DNA of 64,000 nucleotides from positions 248,001 to 312,000 of the forward strand of contig NZ_QMDX01000002.1 of the NCBI RefSeq assembly GCF_007421925.1, written 5' to 3'. The notes under the pieces are model-generated. The model searched no databases. It was given only the letters and a program-made list of their open reading frames with translations, and was not told the DNA's origin. This DNA comes from Haloglomus irregulare. Lineage in GTDB: Archaea > Halobacteriota > Halobacteria > Halobacteriales > Haloarculaceae. The position numbers were made by a program, and so were the translations under genes. Shown here one piece after another: positions 8,501 through 17,683 of the stretch. How positions within the stretch are numbered: the stretch's first letter is position 1; every line of letters starts with the position of its first letter.

Positions 8501-8875
8501 ACATACGCATCGGGGGCGCATGGACTTATGACTCTCCCTTTCACGCTGGGATACGGCGGGGACCCGGGTCGGCTCGCCCCGAACCCCTCGTGCCACCATC
8601 GGGCGGCGACAGCAGCGACGATGGCAACGCCTCCGGAGCACTCACGCGCTCCCGGCCAGGGGACGGTCGGCCGACTCCGCCGACAGGAACGTGCGGGCGT
8701 GATCCCGACCGGAACGGCGCAGCAGCGCCGTATGGGGCCGTGTTCGGCGCTCCCGCGGGCGGAGCGAGGGTTCGCCGGAACCCGCTTCCGATGGCGCTCG
8801 CGCGGGGAGGGGTGGGGAGCACCCGCCCCGCTGGACCCGTCGCGCGTCACGGGCTCCCGCGTGTGGGCGTCGCAG
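8501..8875. other. Non-coding stretch between ctaA and sir2
   Basis: 375 bp with no frame that has haloarchaeal codon or protein character on either strand. The right side, next to ctaA, holds its promoter (CATAAG on the minus strand near 8525). The rest is G+C-rich with no clear hairpin followed by T-rich sequence and no repeat. I see nothing else in it. Confidence 0.5.
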
Positions 8876-9649
8876 CTACGAGCCTTTCCGCACGGCGTCC
8901 TGGAGCGCCGGCAGGATATCGGTCACGTCGGCGCGGAAGTCGTACTCGGCGCGGTCCGAGAGGTCCGTCCGGTCGAGGTTGACGATACAGAGGGTCGCGC
9001 CGGCGTCGGCGGCGGTTCGGGGGAAGGAGGCGGCGGGCTCGACGGTGAGCGAGGAGCCGACGACGAGGAACAGGTCGGCGCGCTCGGCGAGCGACTGGGC
9101 CCGGAACAGTGGGTACTCCGGCAGCTCCTCGCCGAACAGGACCACGTCGGGCTTCAGCAGGCCCTCACAGCTGGGGCAGCGCGGCGGGACCGCGCCGGCC
9201 TGGACCCGTTCCATCACGCCCTCTGCCTCGTACCGGGTCGTACAGTTCCGGCAGGCCACCCGCTGGCCGTTGCCGTGGACCTCGATGACCTCCTCGTTGC
9301 CGGCGTCCTGGTGGAGGCCGTCGATGTTCTGCGTGATGAGCCCGTCGAGGTGGCCGTCGGCCTCCAGCCCGGCCAGCGCCTCGTGGGCGGGGTTCGGGGC
9401 GGCGTCGCCGCCGAAGGCGTCCTCCACGAGTTCGACCCGCTCGCTCCAGAACCCCTCGGGGTCGGCCTCGAACCGGGAGATGTGGAAGTCCATGGGGTCG
9501 TACTCGCTCCAGATGCCGCCCTCGCTCCGGAAGTCGGGGATGCCCGACGGCGTCGAGACGCCGGCGCCCGTCATCGCGACGACGGAGTCGGCATCGCGGA
9601 TGGCGCCCGCCGCAAAGCGGATCTCGTCGTCGACGTCCGTGTCAGTCAT
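8876..9649 (-). CDS. NAD-dependent protein deacylase, Sir2 family
   Basis: 257 residues. Sirtuin motifs in order: GAGVSTPSGIPDFRS (NAD binding, residues 28-42), TQNIDGLHQ, catalytic His in EVHGNG, a zinc ribbon of two Cys pairs (CRNC and CPSC), then VGSSLTVEPAA and VNLD. It removes acyl groups from lysines at the cost of NAD, yielding nicotinamide and O-acyl-ADP-ribose. It is cytosolic; archaeal targets include Alba-type chromatin proteins and metabolic enzymes. The neighbouring GNAT is a candidate opposing acetyltransferase, but that is only proximity. Confidence 0.93.
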   Translation of the reverse strand: MTDTDVDDEIRFAAGAIRDADSVVAMTGAGVSTPSGIPDFRSEGGIWSEYDPMDFHISRFEADPEGFWSERVELVEDAFGGDAAPNPAHEALAGLEADGHLDGLITQNIDGLHQDAGNEEVIEVHGNGQRVACRNCTTRYEAEGVMERVQAGAVPPRCPSCEGLLKPDVVLFGEELPEYPLFRAQSLAERADLFLVVGSSLTVEPAASFPRTAADAGATLCIVNLDRTDLSDRAEYDFRADVTDILPALQDAVRKGS

Positions 9650-9699
9650 GTCCTCTCACACGGTGTGGTCGGACTAAAACGACTCGGCGGGGGTGGGCG

Positions 9700-10197
9700 T
9701 CACTCCAGGAGCCGGTCCAGTTTCAGCCGGCGTGGCTCGAACCCGCGTCGCTCGTAGAACGCCCGGGCGCGCTCGTTGTCGACGTTGACGCTGAGCGAGA
9801 GCCGCTCGCAGCCGCGGTCGCGGCCCCACGCGACGACCCGGTCGAGGAGGCGGTCGGCCAGCCCCTCGCCACGGTGGGGCGGACGGACGTACAGCTCGCC
9901 GACGTTGACGCGGTCGCCGCGGGCGAACACCGGGGGCGAGGGCTCCCGTTCGGCCGCGACGTACCCCGCGATGGCGTCGGTTTCATCCGTGCCGACGAGG
10001 ACCCGCCGGTCGTCGTCGGCCAGCGCCTCACGGCGGTACTCGTCCTGGAGCGCGCGGCAGTCGCGGTCGGCGAGCTCGTTGTACGGGTCCATGTCGGCCA
10101 TCTCCACGGCGAAGGCGTGCCAGCAGTCATAGAGCGCGTCGAGGTCGCGCTCGGTCGCCGGCCGGATATCGAAGTCGGACACGGTGGTCGCGTCCAC
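9700..10197 (-). CDS. GNAT family N-acetyltransferase
   Basis: 165 residues from a GTG at 10197; a second GTG at 10182 would give 160. The protein opens with the usual IRPATERDLDALYDCW and carries motif A, VGELYVRPPHRGEGLADRLLDRV (acetyl-CoA pyrophosphate loop R/QxxGxG/A as RGEGLA), then motif B NVDNERARAFYERRGF. Substrate unknown. It follows the acyl-CoA dehydrogenase on the same strand after 29 bp. Confidence 0.87.
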   Translation of the reverse strand: MDATTVSDFDIRPATERDLDALYDCWHAFAVEMADMDPYNELADRDCRALQDEYRREALADDDRRVLVGTDETDAIAGYVAAEREPSPPVFARGDRVNVGELYVRPPHRGEGLADRLLDRVVAWGRDRGCERLSLSVNVDNERARAFYERRGFEPRRLKLDRLLE

Positions 10198-10226
10198 CCC
10201 GCTCGGCAAATCTCTTGGCCCGGGAC

Positions 10227-11459
10227 TCAGACGCTCGGCTCGCCGAAGGTCGGGAGTCGCTCCAGTTCGTCGGCGTCGAACTCGTCGTCGAACGCCGCGC
10301 GGGCGATGACGCGCCGGTGGACCTCGTCGGCACCGTCGACGATGCGGAACGCCCGGACCGCCTCGTAGAAGTCCGCGAGCGGGAGCTTTCGGGAGATACC
10401 GGCGCCGCCACAGCACTGCACGGCCAGGTCGATCGCCTCCTGGGCGGTGTTCGCGGCGTACACCTTCGCCATGCCGACCTCGACGCGGGCCTCCTCGCCG
10501 CGGTCGAGTTCCCCCGCGGCGTGCCGGACCATCGTCCGGGTGGCGTGGAGCCGGGTCTCCATATCGGCGATCTCGTAGCGCTTTGCCTGCTTCTCCGAGA
10601 GCTTCGAGCCGAACGCCTCCCGGTCCTCCATGTACGTCTTGGCGACGTCGAGCGCGCGGGTGGCCATCCCGGTGAAGCGCATGCAGTGGGTCAGCCGTGC
10701 GGGGCCGAGCCGCTCCTGAGCGTGGACGAAGCCCATGTCCAGCCCACCGAGCAGGTTCTCCTCGGGGACCCGAACGCCGTCGTAGGCGATCTCGGCGTGG
10801 CTCTCGGGGAGCATCGACTGCCCGAGGTGGGGTGTCGGCTCGACGATGTCGACACCGTCGGCATCCGTCGGGACGAGGAACAGCGAGCAGCCCTGGTAGG
10901 GGTGGTTCTCCTCGTTCGTCCGGGCCATCACGATGAGGACGTCGGACTCGTCGCCCTGCGTGGTCCACCACTTGTGGCCGTTGATGACCCACTCGTCGCC
11001 CTCTTTCTCGGCGGTGGTCGAGATCATCTTCGGGTCCGAGCCGGCACCGTCCCGGGGCTCGGTCATCGAGAAGCCCGACCGGATGTCACCGGCGACCAGC
11101 GGCTCCAGGTACTCCTGCTTCTGCTCGTCGGTCCCGACGAGTTCGATGGTGTGCATGTTCCCCTCGTCGGGCGCGTCGACGCGCATGGCGACCGCGCCCA
11201 GCAGTGAGCGCCCGGCCTCCTCGAACAGCGGCAACACGTCGCGGAACGACTCGCCCATGCCGCCGTGTTCCTCGCCGATCTGCGGGCAGTAGACGCCCCG
11301 CTCCCGGGCCTCGGCCCGCAGGTCCTCGATGACGGACTCGTCGACGGTGCCCTCGCCCAGATACTCGCGCTCGGTCGGGATGACGACCTCGTCCATGAAC
11401 CGGCGTGCGCGCTCGGCCAGCTCCGTCGCCCGCTCGGAGTCGTGGTAGTCGATGTTCAT
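10227..11459 (-). CDS. Acyl-CoA dehydrogenase family protein
   Basis: 410 residues from the ATG at 11459 (MNIDYHDSERA). Three-domain flavoprotein: N-terminal helices, the FAD-contacting middle part (SGFSMTEPRDGAGSDP; GHKWWTTQGDESDV), and the C-terminal helical domain with QCCGGAGISRKLPLADFYEAVRAFRIVDGADEVHRRVIA. It oxidises acyl-CoA to enoyl-CoA, passing electrons to ETF. The sequence most resembles the ACAD10/11 group, which fits the divergent APH-like kinase gene next door, as in ACAD10/11 systems for 4-hydroxy acids. Minus-strand TTTACAATGG at 11481-11490 is a well-placed TATA element. Confidence 0.9.
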   Translation of the reverse strand: MNIDYHDSERATELAERARRFMDEVVIPTEREYLGEGTVDESVIEDLRAEARERGVYCPQIGEEHGGMGESFRDVLPLFEEAGRSLLGAVAMRVDAPDEGNMHTIELVGTDEQKQEYLEPLVAGDIRSGFSMTEPRDGAGSDPKMISTTAEKEGDEWVINGHKWWTTQGDESDVLIVMARTNEENHPYQGCSLFLVPTDADGVDIVEPTPHLGQSMLPESHAEIAYDGVRVPEENLLGGLDMGFVHAQERLGPARLTHCMRFTGMATRALDVAKTYMEDREAFGSKLSEKQAKRYEIADMETRLHATRTMVRHAAGELDRGEEARVEVGMAKVYAANTAQEAIDLAVQCCGGAGISRKLPLADFYEAVRAFRIVDGADEVHRRVIARAAFDDEFDADELERLPTFGEPSV

Positions 11460-11480
11460 ACACTCGCGGTTGCTGTCCAA

Positions 11481-11492
11481 CCATTGTAAAGG
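11481..11492 (-). promoter_or_regulatory. Probable TATA box of the acyl-CoA dehydrogenase gene
   Basis: Minus strand reads CCTTTACAATGG, 22-33 bases before the ATG at 11459, the distance expected for a short-leader haloarchaeal transcript. The core TTACAATG also occurs on the plus strand at 11573-11580, upstream of the divergent kinase gene, so it may be part of a shared control element. Confidence 0.45.
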
Positions 11493-11624
11493 AACCGCCG
11501 AATCCACGCCGCTGGGAGCCGGCCACAACCCCCTTCTGCGCCCCACTGGGCGGATGAGTCCCCGACGTGTTCTTACAATGTTAGTACCTGAGGATTTACG
11601 GTGCTGGTGGTGCCGAATACGAAC

Positions 11625-12710
11625 ATGACCGACGGCGAGACCGACTACTTCCGGCGCATCGTCGACCGCGACGCCCTGGCTGACTACCTGAGCGCGGAGC
11701 TGGGGGCACACGGCGGCACCTACGAGGTCGAGCACCACCAGGAGGGCCATTCCAACGAGACGCTGTTCGTCACCTGGGGGGACGAGGAACTCGTCATCCG
11801 GCGGCCACCGCCGGGCAAGACCGCCGAGAACGCCCACGACGTGCTCCGGGAGTTCCGTGTCGTCGACGCGCTCCAGGGGACCGACGTCCGCGTGCCCGAG
11901 ACCGTCCTCTCCTGTGAGGACCACGACGTCCTCGGCGCGGATTTCTACGTGATGAAGCGGATGCAGGGCGACGTGCTCCGCGAGGACGAACCGGAGCGGT
12001 TCGGGACGACCGGCCGCCGTCGGCAGGTGGGCGAGGAGCTGGTCGACCGGCTCGCCGAGATCCACGCCGTCGACTACGAGGCCGTCGGGCTGGAGGAGGG
12101 CGATTTCGGCTACCCGCCGGGGTTCACCGAGCGGCAGGTCCGGCGCTGGTCCGAGCAGCTGACCTGGGCGTTCGAGGTGACCGCCGAGGAGCGCGAGGTC
12201 GAGACGCTGTACGACGTGATGAGCTGGCTCCAGGACAACGTCCCGGAGGACCCGCCGGCGACGCTGGTCCACGGCGACTACAAGCTGGACAACGTGATGT
12301 TCGCCACGGACGAGGAGCCACGCATCAACGCCGTCTTCGACTGGGAGATGGCCACCCTGGGCGACCCGTTCACGGACCTGGGCTGGATGCTGTCGTACTG
12401 GTGGGACGGGAAGGACCCCGAGCCGCCCGAGTCGACGGACTCGCTCTCGAGCACGTTCATGACCCGCGAGGGCTACCCGACCCGCCGGGAACTGGTCGAC
12501 CGCTACGAGGCGCGGACCGGCCTCGAGTTCGAGAACGAGCGGTTCTACCGCGTACTCGCGGTGTACAAGCTGGCCGGTCTCGGCGAGATGTTCTTCCGAC
12601 GCTACCTGGAGGGCAACTCCGACGACCCGATGTACCCGAAGATGCGCCACGGCGTCCCCGCGCTCGCACAGCGCGCCCAGCGCATCATCGACGGCGAGGA
12701 ACCGCTGTAA
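11625..12710 (+). CDS. APH/ACAD10-like phosphotransferase
   Basis: 361 residues from the ATG at 11625; the GTG at 11601 lies inside the probable promoter (GGATTTACGG near 11592-11600). Kinase-like fold of the aminoglycoside phosphotransferase family: nucleotide-binding strands ([10 protein letters not shown]), catalytic loop [13 protein letters not shown] (Asp at HGD, Asn at LDN) and metal-binding Asp in [13 protein letters not shown]. Homologous to the kinase domain of ACAD10/11, which phosphorylates 4-hydroxyacyl-CoA before dehydration. The divergent acyl-CoA dehydrogenase supports a catabolic role and argues against antibiotic resistance. Confidence 0.88.
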   Translation: MTDGETDYFRRIVDRDALADYLSAELGAHGGTYEVEHHQEGHSNETLFVTWGDEELVIRRPPPGKTAENAHDVLREFRVVDALQGTDVRVPETVLSCEDHDVLGADFYVMKRMQGDVLREDEPERFGTTGRRRQVGEELVDRLAEIHAVDYEAVGLEEGDFGYPPGFTERQVRRWSEQLTWAFEVTAEEREVETLYDVMSWLQDNVPEDPPATLVHGDYKLDNVMFATDEEPRINAVFDWEMATLGDPFTDLGWMLSYWWDGKDPEPPESTDSLSSTFMTREGYPTRRELVDRYEARTGLEFENERFYRVLAVYKLAGLGEMFFRRYLEGNSDDPMYPKMRHGVPALAQRAQRIIDGEEPL

Positions 12711-12774
12711 CCGCCCGTCCGGCGGCGGCCGCCCGACGCCACGTTCAAGCCGGGCACCACCCAAGAACGCGGTA

Positions 12775-13758
12775 ATGGGCAACGCGGACCTCCGCCAGCT
12801 GGCGGCCATCGAGGACGTGGCGTTCGACGACCTGGACGGGAGCGTCGTCGCCATCGACGCGCACAACTGGCTCTACCGCTACCTGACGACGACGGTCAAG
12901 TTCACCGGGTCGAGCGCCTACACCACCGGCGGCGGCGAGGAGGTCGCCAACCTCATCGGCACCGTCCAGGGTCTCCCGAAGTTCCTGGAACACGGGATGA
13001 CGCCGGTGTTCGTCTTCGACGGCGGGACGACCGAGCTGAAGGCCGACGAGGTCGCGGAGCGACGCGAGCAGCGCGAGCGGTACGAGGACGACCTCGAGAC
13101 CGCGCGCGAGGAGGGCGCCGACGCCGAGACCATCGCCACGCTGGAGTCCCGCACCCAGCGCCTGACCGAGACCATCCGGACGACGACGCGGGAGCTCCTC
13201 GAACTGCTCGACGTGCCCGTCATCGAGGCGCCCGCGGAGGGGGAGGCCCAGGCGGCACACATGGTCCGCCAGGGCAGCGTCGACTACGCCGGGACGGAGG
13301 ACTACGACGCGTTGTTGCTCGGTGCGCCGCTGACACTCCGCCAGCTGACGAGCAAGGGTGACCCCGAGCTGATGGACTTCGAGGCCACGCTGGCGACCCA
13401 CGACCTGACCTGGGAGCAGCTGGTCGATGCGGCCATCCTGATGGGGACCGACTTCAACGAGGGTATCTCGGGCATCGGGCCGAAGACCGCTGTCACGCTG
13501 CTCCGCGAGCACGGCGACCTCTGGGCGGTGTTCGAGGCCGAGGACTGCCACGTCTCCAACGCGGACGCTATCCGCCGGCTGTTCCTCGACCCCGACGTGA
13601 CCGACGACGTCGACTTCGACACGGCCATCGAGCCCGACATCCCGGCCGCGAAGGCGTACGTCACCGGGGAGTGGGAGGTGCCGGCCAGCGAGGTCGAACG
13701 CGGCTTCGAGCGCATCGACGAGGCGCTTTCACAGACCGGGCTGGACCGCTGGACCTGA
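12775..13758 (+). CDS. fen: Flap endonuclease 1
   Basis: 327 residues. The metal-binding acids of FEN1 are seen in [38 protein letters not shown] and [16 protein letters not shown] (helix-hairpin-helix). The C-terminal QTGLDRWT is a PIP box for binding PCNA; its last position is Thr and not aromatic, as in many haloarchaeal FEN1 proteins. It cleaves 5' flaps in Okazaki-fragment maturation and repair. The promoter region holds TTCAAGC about 30 bp upstream. Confidence 0.95.
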   Translation: MGNADLRQLAAIEDVAFDDLDGSVVAIDAHNWLYRYLTTTVKFTGSSAYTTGGGEEVANLIGTVQGLPKFLEHGMTPVFVFDGGTTELKADEVAERREQRERYEDDLETAREEGADAETIATLESRTQRLTETIRTTTRELLELLDVPVIEAPAEGEAQAAHMVRQGSVDYAGTEDYDALLLGAPLTLRQLTSKGDPELMDFEATLATHDLTWEQLVDAAILMGTDFNEGISGIGPKTAVTLLREHGDLWAVFEAEDCHVSNADAIRRLFLDPDVTDDVDFDTAIEPDIPAAKAYVTGEWEVPASEVERGFERIDEALSQTGLDRWT

Positions 13759-14092
13759 GTGCCCGCGTCCGGTGTCGGCCGCGACCCGCTCGGGGAGCCG
13801 TCATCCTGAGCGCCCGGCCCCCCATCCCGCCGGCTCGAACGCGAGCTCCGGGTCCGTCCGCGGACCGCCGTCCCAACCGTATCCCGTTGAGCTTCGGGAC
13901 GCACACCTCGGCCCCGTCGGCTGGCGCCGGGTTCTCGCCGGCCCCGCCGTCCTCGTCGGCGGCCACCACGCCGCTCGCGCGTTCCGTCGCCGGGTCCGAC
14001 CGTCACCGTCACCGTCTCCCGGGAGCATCGGCCGACGAGCCCCTCGGATACCCATCTCTGGATTTATGTCCGCGCCCGACACACAGGTGGCC
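13759..14092. other. Non-coding stretch between fen and bolA-like gene
   Basis: 334 bp without a convincing gene. Frames open on both strands because G+C is high, but their translations are Arg/Pro/Ser-rich with no family resemblance. The last 40 bp hold GATTTATG (about 14071), a TATA element suited to the BolA start at 14093. A short CCGTCA repeat lies near 14000. I see nothing else. Confidence 0.45.
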
Positions 14093-14362
14093 ATGGACCC
14101 ATCCGACGTGGCGGACCTCATCCGCGAGGCGCTGCCGGACGCTCGCGTGCGAGTGCGCCGGGCCCGCGGAAAGCACGACGACGATCACCTCGCCGCGCTC
14201 GTGGTCTCGCCCGCGTTCGAAGGCGAGACGCTCGTCGACCAGCACGAACTCGTCTACGACGCACTGGAGAGCCACATGACGACCGACATCCACGCGCTGG
14301 AGCTGAAGACGTACGCCCCCGACGCGTTCGAGGACGCCGACGTGGCGTTCGAGGAGGCGTAG
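14093..14362 (+). CDS. bolA: BolA family protein
   Basis: 89 residues from the ATG at 14093. The BolA fold pattern is clear: IREALPDARVRVRRARGKHDDDHLAALVVSPAFEG, then the conserved LVDQHELVYDALESHM and HALELKTYAPD. His residues in DDDHLA and DQHEL would take part in iron-sulfur binding with a monothiol glutaredoxin; no glutaredoxin is next door. Expected role is in Fe-S handling or redox signalling in the cytoplasm. A TATA-like TTTATG lies about 20 bp upstream. Stop is TAG. Confidence 0.9.
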   Translation: MDPSDVADLIREALPDARVRVRRARGKHDDDHLAALVVSPAFEGETLVDQHELVYDALESHMTTDIHALELKTYAPDAFEDADVAFEEA

Positions 14363-14415
14363 GCGTCGCCGGGGCCCGCTCGACCGGCGGGTGACGTGAC
14401 CGTCGGGGGACTGTC

Positions 14416-14736
14416 CTACGCTCCCTCGTCGAAGTCGCCCCCCTCTACGTCCACGTCCACGTCTTCGCCGGCGCCGCCGGCGTCGGACTGCTCCGCGACG
14501 GCACTGGTCTCGACCGCCGACAGCCCTTCGATGTCGAGCACGTCCGCGACTGCCGCGCCGGGGACGGTCACCAGGACGTCGCCGAAGCCGAGGTCGCGCT
14601 CGCGCTCCCCACCCAGCGCCCCGACGGCGTCGACCAGCGTCTCCGGGTCGATGCCGTCCTCGCTCCGCAGGACCAGCGAGACCGGCTCCTCGGGCGGGTT
14701 CTCGACTATCGGCTTGACGGCGTTCGAGACGTACAT
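14416..14736 (-). CDS. Acidic haloarchaeal protein resembling a subtilase propeptide-like fold
   Basis: 106 residues. Residues 15-80 (SLVLRSEDGIDPETLVDAVGALG, GFGDVLVTVPGAAVADVLDIEGLSAVETS) have the beta-alpha-beta-beta-alpha-beta rhythm of peptidase-inhibitor I9/subtilisin propeptides, including a closing GLSAVE like the GVxxVE end of that fold. The tail is a low-complexity Asp/Gly/Val run. No protease is adjacent. The fold idea is my inference; otherwise a hypothetical protein. Confidence 0.65.
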   Translation of the reverse strand: MYVSNAVKPIVENPPEEPVSLVLRSEDGIDPETLVDAVGALGGERERDLGFGDVLVTVPGAAVADVLDIEGLSAVETSAVAEQSDAGGAGEDVDVDVEGGDFDEGA

Positions 14737-14802
14737 ACCGTCCGTTGGCGGGGCTGCGGTTTGGGTGTGGCGACGGCCCCGCGACCCTCCCCATCGCCCC
14801 CC

Positions 14803-15216
14803 TCACACCAGTTCGTACCGGAGCGCGGCGAGCCGCCAGGGCAGCAGCAGGACCAGCCCGCCGACGAGCGAGACGAGGACGAACGCGGGGTCCGCGCTCC
14901 CCGGCAGGAGCGGGGTATCCCGGAGCACCTGGCCGATGGCGACCGCGCCGGTCCACGCGCCGGCAGTCCGGACGGCCGCGTCGAAGCGGGACTCGCGCCA
15001 CGGCGCGCCGTACACCCCGACGACGAGGGACGCGACGACCCAGCCGAACAGGAACGGGGCCGCCGACGAGGGGAGCGACGGCAGCGCGGCGATGCCGCCG
15101 TGTTGTAGCTCTCCGAGTGCGAAGAACAGGAGGACGAGCGCGAGGTCCCCGACGGCAAGGACGGCGGTCGTGGCGGAGCGGTCCACCCGGGACGTGACGA
15201 CACCGGCGGCGTTCAT
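14803..15216 (-). CDS. DUF3054-family membrane protein
   Basis: 137 residues from the ATG at 15216. Four probable helices: LAVGDLALVLLFFALGE, APFLFGWVVASLVVGVYGA, TGAVAIGQVLRD region, and PAFVLVSLVGGLVLLLPWRLAAL. The pattern VDRSATTAVLAVGDL, FLFGWVVASLVVGVY and FVLVSLVGGLVLLLPWR agrees with DUF3054. It is a small integral membrane protein of unknown function. Longer in-frame extensions upstream (to 15459) have no coding character. Confidence 0.78.
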   Translation of the reverse strand: MNAAGVVTSRVDRSATTAVLAVGDLALVLLFFALGELQHGGIAALPSLPSSAAPFLFGWVVASLVVGVYGAPWRESRFDAAVRTAGAWTGAVAIGQVLRDTPLLPGSADPAFVLVSLVGGLVLLLPWRLAALRYELV

Positions 15217-15401
15217 GCACTCCCGTTCGACCCCGGGTGACTTGGACCCCCCTGCTCCCGGGACGGGGGCGCGCGGAGTTTCTCGGTAATCCGGCGCGTT
15301 CTCGGCGGGCATACTCGGTTCGGCGGGTATCCCCGACGTTCGCTCGGAACCCTCGCTCACGGTCCCGGGGGCGTTTTGTCGCTGCCGACCGGAGAGCAGG
15401 T

Positions 15402-15992
15402 ATGGAAGGGTCGACCGTCGCGTACGCGCTGCTCGGCTGGCCGGCGGACGGGCCGACACTGCGGCTCGACCACCGCGAGTTCGCGTACGCGGGCAAGTTC
15501 GTCATGTCCGCGACCGGGAAGGCCGTCGCGTACCGGGACGGCGACCCGGCCGACCCCGAGGCGGTGCTGGCGGCGGCCGCGTTCGACGCCGACCGGACGG
15601 ACGAGGCGACGCTGAAGATCCGCTACCTGACGGTACGGCAGGACGCCCGCGGCGGCGGTCTGGGCGCCCGGCTGGCGGCGTTCGTCGCCGCTCGCGCGGC
15701 CGGACGCGGCTTCGACCGGGTCGCCATCGGCGTCAACAACGCGTTCTCCTACGAGGCGCTCTCCAAGGCCGGGTTCGCGTGGACCGGCGCCGAGAGCGGC
15801 CTGGCCGAACTCGTGCTCGCGCGGCCCGCCGAGACCCCGGCCGACCGCGACCCCGGCCGCTACCGCGACGGGCTGGACCGCTTCCGCGAGCGCGAGGGGC
15901 TCACCCCGGCCGAGCGCGCGTTCCTCGACGACCGCCGCGGGGCCGACCCGCCGGCGCCCGTGACGCCGCCGGGTCCGGACGCGACGGAGTGA
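15402..15992 (+). CDS. GNAT-like N-acetyltransferase
   Basis: 196 residues from the ATG at 15402. The N-terminus (YALLGWPADGPTLRLDHREFAYAGKFVMS) differs from most GNATs, but residues 73-130 hold motif A (LKIRYLTVRQDARGGGLGARLAAFVAARA, acetyl-CoA loop RGGGLG) and motif B (VNNAFSYEALSKAGFAWTG). The C-terminus (YRDGLDRFREREGLTPAERAFLDDR) is an added helical segment found in haloarchaeal relatives. Substrate unknown. Confidence 0.83.
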   Translation: MEGSTVAYALLGWPADGPTLRLDHREFAYAGKFVMSATGKAVAYRDGDPADPEAVLAAAAFDADRTDEATLKIRYLTVRQDARGGGLGARLAAFVAARAAGRGFDRVAIGVNNAFSYEALSKAGFAWTGAESGLAELVLARPAETPADRDPGRYRDGLDRFREREGLTPAERAFLDDRRGADPPAPVTPPGPDATE

Positions 15993-15996
15993 CGCG

Positions 15997-16740
15997 TCAG
16001 ACCCCGGCCGTCTCGACGGCCATCGACCAGGTCAGCTCCTGCTCGGTTCCCGCGGGCCACCGGATCTCGCAGGTCGCCAGCAGTCCCACGGTCCCGTCGT
16101 GGCTCCCCGTCCAGAGCGGCGCGTAGCCGCCCGCGTCGCCGACCGCGGTCCGTTCGGGGTCCAGCGATACCGTTCCCGCCGGGAGCGGCATCGTCGCCGA
16201 CAGCCCGGCGATGTCCAGCCGGGCCGTCCCGATGGTGTAGGCGTCCGTCCGGTCGGCCCGGTGGTCACCGCCGGGGTCGTAGATACTCATCGAGGCCCCG
16301 TCGCCGGGCAGGTCGACGGCGGTCCCGACCCGCTCGACCGTGCCGTCGGTATCCGCGACGTCGACGGCGCTCCAGAGCCGGAGTGCTGCCGCTGGGCTCC
16401 CGTCGGGGGCATCCGGGAGCCGGTAGAGGACCAGCGTGTGGTCGGAGGTGACGTCGGCACCGTGTTCGAGCGGCTGGGTCCGGGCGCCGCCGAACTCGAG
16501 CTCCCCCTCCGATGTCTCGTCACGCCCGTAGATGCCATAGGAGCCATAGGCGGCGCCCATCGACTCGACGTACGTCCGGAACTCCGCCTCGCCCCGGGCC
16601 CGGGAGCCGACGGCGGACTCGTCGTACTCCAGCCGGCGTTCCCCGCTGGTGCTGTCCGTCTACGGCCCCGTGAGCGCCTCCGAACAGCCGGCCACGGCGG
16701 CCAGGCCCCCCACTCCGCCGAGGCACGTCCTCCGGTTCAT
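15997..16740 (-). pseudogene. Lipoprotein gene interrupted by an in-frame TAG at codon 27
   Basis: The ATG at 16740 begins a lipoprotein signal: MNRRTCLGGVG, then LAAVAGC with lipobox Cys at residue 19. Codon 27 (16660-16662) is TAG; the same frame then runs 220 codons to the stop at 15997 with full haloarchaeal codon character (YDESAVGSRARGEAEFRTYV, TWSMAVETAGV). An internal ATG at 16560 could give a cytosolic fragment without signal. Many genes here end in TAG, so readthrough or pyrrolysine is unlikely; a nonsense mutation or a base-call error explains it. Product would be a surface lipoprotein of unknown family. Confidence 0.75.
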
Positions 16741-16877
16741 ACGCTCCCGTCGGCGGGGCGAGGGAAGTGGGTGTGCCAGGCACAGAGAGCGGTTTCACCC
16801 AGGCGGGCGGACCGGATCGCCCGGACGGTCGGCGGTCGGTTCGTCACCCTTACCCCCGCGACCCGCCGACGCCCGGT

Positions 16878-17675
16878 ATGCTCACGTTCGTCGGGCTCGG
16901 CCTCTGGGACGAGCGCTCGGTCACCGTCGAGGGCCGCGACGCCGTCCGCGCTGCCGACCGCGTCTTCGCGGAGTTCTACACCAGCAAACTGGCCGGGACG
17001 ACCGTCGCCGACCTCGAAGAACACCACGACGTCGACGTCGAGGTCCGGGCTCGTGAGGGTGTCGAGCGGGACCCTGGCCCCGTCCTCGACGCCGCCGAGT
17101 CCGGCGATGCCGTCTTTCTCACGGCGGGTGACACGATGATCGCCACCACGCACGTCGACCTCCGGCTGCGCGCCCACGAGCGCGGCATCGAGACGAGCAT
17201 CGTCCACGGGACCACCGCCGCCGCCGCGGCCGCCTCGCTGACGGGGCTCCAGAACTACCGCTTCGGGAAGGCGACGACGCTCCCGTTCCCGTACGCACAC
17301 GGTGGCGACGACGTTCCGGCGTCGGTGCTGGAGACCGTCGACGCCAACCGGGAGCGCGGGCTCCACACGCTCTGTTTCCTCGATATCAAGGTCGGCCACG
17401 AGCGCGCGGAGACGGACGAACACATGACCGCGAGCACGGCCGCGAGCCTGCTGACCGAGGCGGGTCGGGGGGACGACCTCGGCGCCGTCGTCGCGCGGGC
17501 CGGGAGCCCCGACCCGGTCGTCGTCGCGGACCGGCTGACCGCCCTGGCCGAGCGGGAGGTCGGCGACCCGCTCCACCTGCTGGTCCTGCCCGGCGGGCTG
17601 CACCACATCGAGCGCGACGCGCTCGTGGAGCTGGCCGACGCGCCGCCGGCGCTGGCCGACGAGCGGCTGGCGTAG
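16878..17675 (+). CDS. dphB: Diphthine synthase
   Basis: 265 residues from the ATG at 16878. Matches archaeal DphB: MLTFVGLGLWDERSVTVEG, AADRVFAEFYTS, LTAGDTMIATTHVDLRLRA (SAM-binding loop of tetrapyrrole-methylase-like enzymes), VHGTTAAAAAASLTGLQNYRFGKATTLPFP and HTLCFLDIK. It methylates the precursor on the EF-2 histidine in diphthamide synthesis, in the cytosol. Expected length (about 260) is met. The TAG stop lies eight bases from the end of the convergent archaeosortase gene. Confidence 0.94.
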   Translation: MLTFVGLGLWDERSVTVEGRDAVRAADRVFAEFYTSKLAGTTVADLEEHHDVDVEVRAREGVERDPGPVLDAAESGDAVFLTAGDTMIATTHVDLRLRAHERGIETSIVHGTTAAAAAASLTGLQNYRFGKATTLPFPYAHGGDDVPASVLETVDANRERGLHTLCFLDIKVGHERAETDEHMTASTAASLLTEAGRGDDLGAVVARAGSPDPVVVADRLTALAEREVGDPLHLLVLPGGLHHIERDALVELADAPPALADERLA

Positions 17676-17683
17676 CGGGGGAG

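Noticed and set aside
11625-12710. Aminoglycoside resistance gene
   Set aside because: It has the APH fold, but its sequence and divergent acyl-CoA dehydrogenase partner place it with ACAD10/11-like catabolic kinases.
13661-13969. Minus-strand frame with AADEDGGAGENPAPADGAEVCVPKLNGIRLG
   Set aside because: The first 30 residues look acidic but the frame then turns Arg-rich and runs into fen. Insufficient evidence for a gene.
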